Of a stretch of DNA of 64,000 nt, positions 59,273 to 64,000 are shown in pieces. Below the pieces are notes generated by a model. The model saw only the letters and a list, made by a program, of their open reading frames with translations, was not told where the DNA came from and did no database searches. This DNA is from Proteus alimentorum. Lineage in GTDB: Bacteria > Pseudomonadota > Gammaproteobacteria > Enterobacterales > Enterobacteriaceae. How positions within the stretch are numbered: position 1 is the stretch's first letter; each line of letters opens with the position of its first letter. The translations under genes and the position numbers were made by a program. The DNA is taken from positions 558,001-622,000 of the forward strand of contig NZ_NBVR01000031.1 in assembly GCF_002607735.1 (NCBI RefSeq), in the 5' to 3' direction.

Positions 59273-60745
59273 TTAGTTATTGCTCACTTTTTCACATCGG
59301 ACTAAAGGTTCATCAGGAACCATATTCTCATCCCAAATTCCTTCTTCAATGTCATCTTGCAACTCTGGATATTGGCGAATATCAAATGTAGGCAATAAGC
59401 CAGCTTGTCGTTGTTGGTTATAATCTTTAACTAATTTTAAGGCGACACCAGAAAGCAAGATGATTGCGATTAAATTAGTCATTGCCATTAATCCCATTGA
59501 GAGATCGGCCATTTTCCAAACAAGAGGCATATCCGCTAAAGCGCCAAACATCACCATGGCTAATACCGCTGAACGTAAAAGAAATAGCCCTGTTGTGTGA
59601 TTACGTCCAAGGAAAATCATATTACTTTCAGCATAAGCATAATTAGCAATAATAGAGGTAAAAGCGAAGAAGAAAATTGCAATCGCAATAAAGGTACTCC
59701 CCCAACCTCCCACACTAGATGACAATGCCAATTGTGTTAATTGAATACCGTTAATACCTTCCGGATAACTGTCGAGTACCCCAGATGATAAGATGATCAC
59801 CGCAGTGGCACTACAAATCACCAAGGTATCCATAAAAACACCTAGCATTTGGATATAACCTTGAGAGGCAGGATGTGGCGGATATGGTGTTGCGGAAGCT
59901 GCAGCATTAGGTGCCGATCCCATACCCGCCTCATTAGAAAAGAGACCCCGCTGAATACCTTGCGTCATCGCTTGACTGATACCATAACCAATCGCACCAG
60001 CTGCAGCCTCTTGTAATCCAAAGGCACTCTTAAAGATTAAAATGAAAACTTCAGGTAGACGTTCAATATGATCTGCAACAACCCAAAACGCTAATAATAA
60101 ATAAGCCATTGCCATAATAGGAACAACTAACTCAGCAACTCGTGCAATCCAACGCAGGCCACCAAAAATAATAAACCCGCTAGTTAGTACTAAAAAGATC
60201 CCCACATAGAGTGGATCAAAATTAAAGGCAGAAGCAGTGGCTTGAGCAATAGAATTGGCTTGAACGGCATTAAAAACTAAACCAAAGGCAATAATTAAGA
60301 AAATGGCGAAGAGAACTCCCATCCAGCGCATTTTCAGTCCTTTCGTCATATAATAAGCAGGACCACCACGGTAATTACCATCATCATCTTTTGTTTTATA
60401 AAGCTGCGCTAATGTACTTTCTATTAATGATGTCGCCATACCAATTAAAGCAACTACCCACATCCAAAAAATAGCACCTGGGCCGCCTGCTGTTAAAGCA
60501 ATCGCAACTCCCGTCAAGTTTCCAGTACCTACACGCGCAGCCAAACTGGTGCATAATGCCTGAAAGGAAGATATCCCTGATTTATCTGACTTATGACTAT
60601 TTTTTAAAATAGAGAACATATGACTAAAATGTCGGATTTGTATAAATCCGGTACGGATAGTAAAGTAAATACCTACGCCAAGAAGTAAGTAGATAAGAAC
60701 ATATCCCCATAAAATATTATTCGCAAAGTTTATTAGCCCTGTCAA
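59273..60745 (-). CDS. Alanine/glycine:cation symporter (AGCS family, YaaJ-like)
   Basis: This 490-residue protein has about ten helices and AGCS blocks: SSFQALCTSLAARVGTGNLT (about 59-78), GGPGAIFWMWVVALIGMATS, YRGGPAYYM and QRGLFSNEAGMGSAPNAAAS. It takes up alanine or glycine with Na+ or H+. E. coli YaaJ (476 residues) is the nearest named relative, but the symbol is withheld because several paralogues exist in this group. Confidence 0.9.
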   Translation of the reverse strand: MTGLINFANNILWGYVLIYLLLGVGIYFTIRTGFIQIRHFSHMFSILKNSHKSDKSGISSFQALCTSLAARVGTGNLTGVAIALTAGGPGAIFWMWVVALIGMATSLIESTLAQLYKTKDDDGNYRGGPAYYMTKGLKMRWMGVLFAIFLIIAFGLVFNAVQANSIAQATASAFNFDPLYVGIFLVLTSGFIIFGGLRWIARVAELVVPIMAMAYLLLAFWVVADHIERLPEVFILIFKSAFGLQEAAAGAIGYGISQAMTQGIQRGLFSNEAGMGSAPNAAASATPYPPHPASQGYIQMLGVFMDTLVICSATAVIILSSGVLDSYPEGINGIQLTQLALSSSVGGWGSTFIAIAIFFFAFTSIIANYAYAESNMIFLGRNHTTGLFLLRSAVLAMVMFGALADMPLVWKMADLSMGLMAMTNLIAIILLSGVALKLVKDYNQQRQAGLLPTFDIRQYPELQDDIEEGIWDENMVPDEPLVRCEKVSNN

Positions 60746-61524
60746 ATCAATCCCCTTATATAATAACGTATATAACCTATCCTTACATCGCTATTGAAAT
60801 AAAAAAGTAAGCAGATATCGTGTAATTGAGTCAATTACTGTTCCGAATCTATCTTAAAGTAATATCAAAGATTACTGTGTGAAAAGCGAACCAAATGTAA
60901 CACAATAATGTGTGACATGTATATTTTTTGTTTATTTTTTTACATTTTATTATTTTAATTTAATTATCTAGTTAACTAAAATAAACAATATTGAAAAATA
61001 AAAAAACCATATATATCATTAGGATAAATAATTATTTCTTTATTTCATTGACTCGAAAAAGTAAAGTAAATACTTTAGTCATTAAGTTAATCAGTTATTT
61101 TAGAAAAAATAACAAACAGATTAAAAAAACATCAACCAATAATCTTGTCTATTTATCTAAAATAAGATTTAAATGAACTATTAAAGTGATTAATTAAGAT
61201 GTTTTTTAATATCTAATTTAACATTGCAGTAATTAACATTTAGAAATAAAGATTTTTACAATAATTAACAATGAATATTTTATATTGTCACATCAATAAA
61301 ATGCTTTACTATTAATAAGATATTAAAATAAGAAAAAAACAAACTTTACATTTTATTTTATCACACGCCTATAATGCATTAATTCTAACATGATTTTTGA
61401 TCTTTCATTTTTAAGAATACGGTTGATTGATTTCTTTTCTCTTTTTTATTCACTTACTATTCATTAATAACCTTATTCTTTTCTGAACATTAATTAAAGT
61501 TTAATAAAAATTTATTTCATATTA
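60746..61524. other. AT-rich gap upstream of the ArcZ-like RNA
   Basis: About 780 bp with very high A+T. A 61-codon frame at 60991-61176 is Lys/Asn/Ile-rich, starts without a ribosome site and resembles no protein. No terminator for a plus-strand gene occurs before 61617. It must hold the symporter promoter (minus strand) and perhaps the ArcZ-like promoter. Confidence 0.45.
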
Positions 61525-61556
61525 ATAAAAAAATGTAGAATCACGTAAGTTTACCT

Positions 61557-61645
61557 ATTAACCATTTGGTTAATTTTATTTATACTATGTTTTTCCCTGG
61601 TGTTGTATTAATTTTCGCCCTGTTTCCCCAACAGGGCATTTTTTT
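61557..61645 (+). ncRNA. arcZ: ArcZ-like Hfq-dependent small RNA
   Basis: TTTCCCTGGTGTTG at 61592-61605 is identical to the conserved core of E. coli ArcZ, including the GGTGTTG seed that pairs with rpoS and other mRNAs. It is followed by a short linker and a terminator GCCCTGT/ACAGGGC (61617-61623, 61631-61637) with T7. The distance from the core to the T run (about 56 nt) equals the processed E. coli form. A 7-bp hairpin ATTAACC/GGTTAAT (61557-61574) may be the 5' domain. The 5' end is not fixed: the start may lie up to 30 bp farther left, or TATACT at 61580-61585 may give the short form directly. In E. coli arcZ lies beside arcB, not here. Confidence 0.78.
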
Positions 61646-62086
61646 ATCTCAATATTTCAGCGCCTTACCATAAACCATTGTCAAATAATGCAAAATAAAA
61701 ATACATAGAATATCTCATCGATAAATTAACATTATTTACCTATTTCTAATGCAAAATCTCCCTCTTCTTTCATTGATCTAAATCAAATTAAACATTCATA
61801 TTATTTACTCTTTTTATAGGTAAACAGCTTTTCTCTCTATTTTAAAATTTATTTAATCCGACTTGAAAATGCTCGTTTTATCATTATCTTTATTTGAATT
61901 ACCCATAAAGTGGTATAACAATTAAAGAGGAATAAATTTTTATTGTTATATTTAATGGCATTGATTAAAAATCGAACCAAATAAAGTACATCATTTTTAC
62001 TATACATTAATGACTAATATCTTTATTTGCTTGCATTAATAAGCATGCTCTTTTACCTTACTTATATTGTTATAGAGGGAAAGATA
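61646..62086. other. Gap between the ArcZ-like RNA and holE
   Basis: About 440 bp, AT-rich, presumably including the holE promoter. An in-frame ATG for holE exists at 62027, but its extension has no family support. Nothing else is visible. Confidence 0.4.
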
Positions 62087-62320
62087 ATGAGTTATAACCT
62101 TTCAGAATTAACACAAGAAGAAAAAGATAAACTAAATATAAGCTTAGCGGCTTCAGGCGTTGCTTTTAAAGAGCGCTATAACATGCCTGTTGTCGCAGAT
62201 GCTGTTTTAAGAGAACAACCTCAAGCTTTTCAAGCCTTCTTTCAAGAAAGGCTGGTATTTTATCGTGCAAGAAGCCAACACTATTCTCGTTTACCCTATG
62301 AACCATCGGTAAAAAAATAG
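62087..62320 (+). CDS. holE: HolE, DNA polymerase III theta subunit
   Basis: From ATG at 62087 (GAGGGA before) this is a 77-residue protein (E. coli 76). [20 protein letters not shown] and [15 protein letters not shown] text ([15 protein letters not shown]) then SRLPYEP match theta ([26 protein letters not shown]). Theta binds and stabilises the epsilon proofreading exonuclease in the Pol III core. It is convergent with yebF across a shared terminator. Confidence 0.95.
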   Translation: MSYNLSELTQEEKDKLNISLAASGVAFKERYNMPVVADAVLREQPQAFQAFFQERLVFYRARSQHYSRLPYEPSVKK

Positions 62321-62352
62321 TCAAACACTCTCCGTGATTTTGATAATAGTAA

Positions 62353-62386
62353 AAAAAAGAGATAAACCTTAGTTTATCTCTTTTTC
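62353..62386. terminator. Bidirectional terminator between holE and yebF
   Basis: AAAGAGATAAAC pairs with GTTTATCTCTTT around CTTA, with A and T runs on the two sides. Confidence 0.92.
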
Positions 62387-62424
62387 TTTCAATAGATTAA
62401 CTACAATTCACTATCAGCTATCTA

Positions 62425-62814
62425 TTATTTAGGAGAAACATAAGTAATAGTATTGTCATCACAATTGACTTGAACATTGTAACGAAGATCTGTTCTCGCC
62501 CCTCTGACATTCAGTACCATCTGATAGTTATTATCCATCTTGATAACTTCATTAGCATTAATACTTGCAACAGGTTTTGATCCTAATGCATTTTTATCAT
62601 CTTGCCAGCGAGGTAAACGATTTTGTAAATAATCATTTTTTACTCTTGTAACAAGTTGATTGTTATCTAAGTTAACACAACTCGCAAAGGGAGCAGAACG
62701 TACAATATCTTTATTAACATTTTCGATACTTTCTGCAGATGCTCCGAAAGAAACAGCAAGTAAAAGACCTGCTCCAAGTATCCCTGTTTGACCAACAAAC
62801 TTGCTTAATTTCAT
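62425..62814 (-). CDS. yebF: YebF family secreted protein
   Basis: This 129-residue protein has a signal peptide (about 1-27, ending GASA). The mature part matches E. coli YebF (118): a conserved Cys pair (APFASCVNL and VQVNCDDNT), KNDYLQNRLPRWQDDK versus KRDYQQNRVARWADDQ, and MVLNVRGARTDLRYNVQV. E. coli YebF reaches the medium through porins; its cellular role is unknown. It is between holE and yoaH in this order. Confidence 0.92.
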   Translation of the reverse strand: MKLSKFVGQTGILGAGLLLAVSFGASAESIENVNKDIVRSAPFASCVNLDNNQLVTRVKNDYLQNRLPRWQDDKNALGSKPVASINANEVIKMDNNYQMVLNVRGARTDLRYNVQVNCDDNTITYVSPK

Positions 62815-62910
62815 ATAACCTCCCGAAAATATCCTTTAAAACAGGATGTGTTTTCATTAAGCATAGCACATGGTCAATAACACAATTGTGACATTTGTTA
62901 AAAAATTGTT

Positions 62911-63093
62911 TTATTCATTCTCATCATCAAATACGATAGAAACTGATTCGCGGGTTGTATGTTTCTCTCTCAATTCTTGAGCGACTAACTGAATTGCCTC
63001 TCCGCTACTCATTCCCTCAGCCATTAGAGATTGAATTTTTTCTACTGCTTTTTGCTGCTCTTCATGTGTTAATGTAGGCATTCCTAGAAACAT
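62911..63093 (-). CDS. yoaH: YoaH family small protein (UPF0181)
   Basis: This 60-residue protein ([20 protein letters not shown], then [20 protein letters not shown]) is closely similar to E. coli YoaH ([20 protein letters not shown]). It is acidic at its C-terminus (DDENE). The function is unknown. It is divergent from pabB, the same pairing as in E. coli. Confidence 0.94.
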   Translation of the reverse strand: MFLGMPTLTHEEQQKAVEKIQSLMAEGMSSGEAIQLVAQELREKHTTRESVSIVFDDENE

Positions 63094-63205
63094 AATGTTA
63101 CTCTTATCTTTATCAACGTCTATTTTGTATTTACATGAATGTAATCTTTTTGATTACAATTTATTGTGCGAATAATACAACACATTTTGTTTACATGGTC
63201 ATAAG

Positions 63206-64000
63206 ATGGATATGCAATTACAACAACGTGAATTAACTTATACCCCTGATCTCGCACTGCGGGTATTTTCTCCTATTGCGTCATTGCCTTGGTCTAGTTT
63301 ACTTCATTCTGGCTTTGCCGAACATCCTCATAATCGTTTTGATATTATTGTCTCCGATCCTGCTGTGACATTAGAAACTCGCAAACAAACGACAACGATT
63401 AAAGAAAAAAACGGCACAGTAAAACGTTCCAAAAAAGATCCTTTCACGCTCATCCAAACGGCATTAGAACACTTCGATTTTCACCCAGAACATAATGAGT
63501 CATTGCCTTTTTTAGGCGGCGCTTTAGGTATCTGGAGTTATGATTTAGGTCGTCGTTTTGAAAAGTTACCTGAAATAGCGAAAAATGAACTTCATTTCGC
63601 AGATATGGCAATTGGTATTTATGATTGGGCACTTATTGTCGATCACCGCTTAAAAAAAGCTACTTTAATTAGCTATCACAATATTGATGAGCGCTTACAG
63701 TGGTTGGAAAGCCAAACTTCCAAATCTCTTGATGCGCAATTCACCTTAACAACAGATTGGCAATCAAACATCAGTAGTGATGAATATAACGAGAAAATTG
63801 CTAAAATTCATCAATACTTACTTTCAGGCGACTGCTATCAAGTTAATTTGGCTCAACGTTTTTGTGCAAACTATACAGGTAGTGAATGGAATGCATTCTT
63901 GACATTAAATCGAGCGAATAAAGCACCATTCTCTTCTTTTATGTGCTTACCCAATAATTTTGTGATTAGTGTTTCACCTGAGCGCTTTATTCATTTAGCT
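63206..64000 (+). CDS. pabB: PabB, aminodeoxychorismate synthase component I (5' part)
   Basis: The frame is open from ATG 63206 to the window end (265 codons), so the gene is cut there. It matches E. coli PabB: SLPWSSLLHSGFAEHPHNRFDI, GALGIWSYDLGRRFE, GIYDWALIVDH, HQYLLSGDCYQVNLAQRF and SVSPERFI. With PabA it makes 4-amino-4-deoxychorismate for folate. The ribosome site is weak (ATAAG); a second ATG at 63212 is possible. It lacks a few N-terminal residues relative to E. coli and carries a short Lys-rich insert near 73-80. Confidence 0.95.
   Translation, partial: MDMQLQQRELTYTPDLALRVFSPIASLPWSSLLHSGFAEHPHNRFDIIVSDPAVTLETRKQTTTIKEKNGTVKRSKKDPFTLIQTALEHFDFHPEHNESLPFLGGALGIWSYDLGRRFEKLPEIAKNELHFADMAIGIYDWALIVDHRLKKATLISYHNIDERLQWLESQTSKSLDAQFTLTTDWQSNISSDEYNEKIAKIHQYLLSGDCYQVNLAQRFCANYTGSEWNAFLTLNRANKAPFSSFMCLPNNFVISVSPERFIHLA

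Noticed and set aside
60991-61176. 61-codon plus-strand frame upstream of the ArcZ-like RNA
   Set aside because: Same AT-driven composition, no ribosome site; the terminator downstream is better explained by the RNA.
63450-63632. 60-codon frame opposite pabB
   Set aside because: Antisense shadow of pabB with no supporting features.

Overview
The window is chromosomal backbone from an AT-rich member of the Morganellaceae, most likely Proteus (P. mirabilis or a close relative). The basis is E. coli-like gene order with many near-identical enterobacterial proteins, low GC with strong A/T bias in the gaps, and Proteus-style insertions (mgtE next to ppx, speG between purN and ppk). This assignment comes from recognised sequences and synteny, not from a database search. 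I see no insertion sequence, prophage, integrase, tRNA, rRNA or CRISPR array.

Layout. 1-15160: the dapE end, an M15 peptidase, ybaN-like, ypfN, tmcA, yeaL, ypfJ, a YafY-type regulator, a GST-like protein, purC, a PAP2 protein, bamC-dapA, gcvR-bcp, perM and bepA-yfgD. This matches the E. coli dapE-to-yfgD order with a few insertions. 15161-18025: an accessory-looking stretch with a SlyB-like lipoprotein, an Ala-rich coiled-coil protein and about 1.4 kb of empty AT-rich DNA. 18026-31950: nupG, hda, an MscS-type channel, upp-uraA, purMN (PurR operator), speG, ppk-ppx and mgtE. 31969-36500: a small membrane protein, an MHS-family transporter and dtpA, separated by long gaps. 36508-46059: the mdtABC-baeSR efflux and envelope-stress operon, without mdtD. 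46179-50853: trhP (yegQ), the sRNA CyaR, yegS, fbaB and thiD with a TPP riboswitch. 51174-55608: an unrecognised 214-residue protein, pagP, an aromatic amino acid permease, an MgrB-like PhoQ inhibitor and a small AraC-type activator. 55737-64000: yidA, brnQ, amiD, an AGCS symporter, an ArcZ-like sRNA in a 1.3 kb gap, holE, yebF, yoaH and the start of pabB.

Themes. There is purine and pyrimidine supply (purC, purM, purN, upp, uraA, nupG), envelope biogenesis and quality control (bamC, bepA, amiD, M15 peptidase, pagP, slyB-like), and envelope stress signalling (baeSR, mgrB, CyaR). Several start codons that ordinary gene calling would miss are supported by Shine-Dalgarno spacing and family alignment: CTG for hda, TTG for gcvR and mgrB, GTG for thiD and purM.

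I did not find a convincing undescribed multigene system. The best candidates for new biology are the ArcZ-like RNA outside its E. coli locus, a possible start-codon-sequestering helix downstream of the thiD TPP riboswitch, the structured gap at 15335-15475, the slyB-like/coiled-coil pair, and the orphan protein at 51174-51818.
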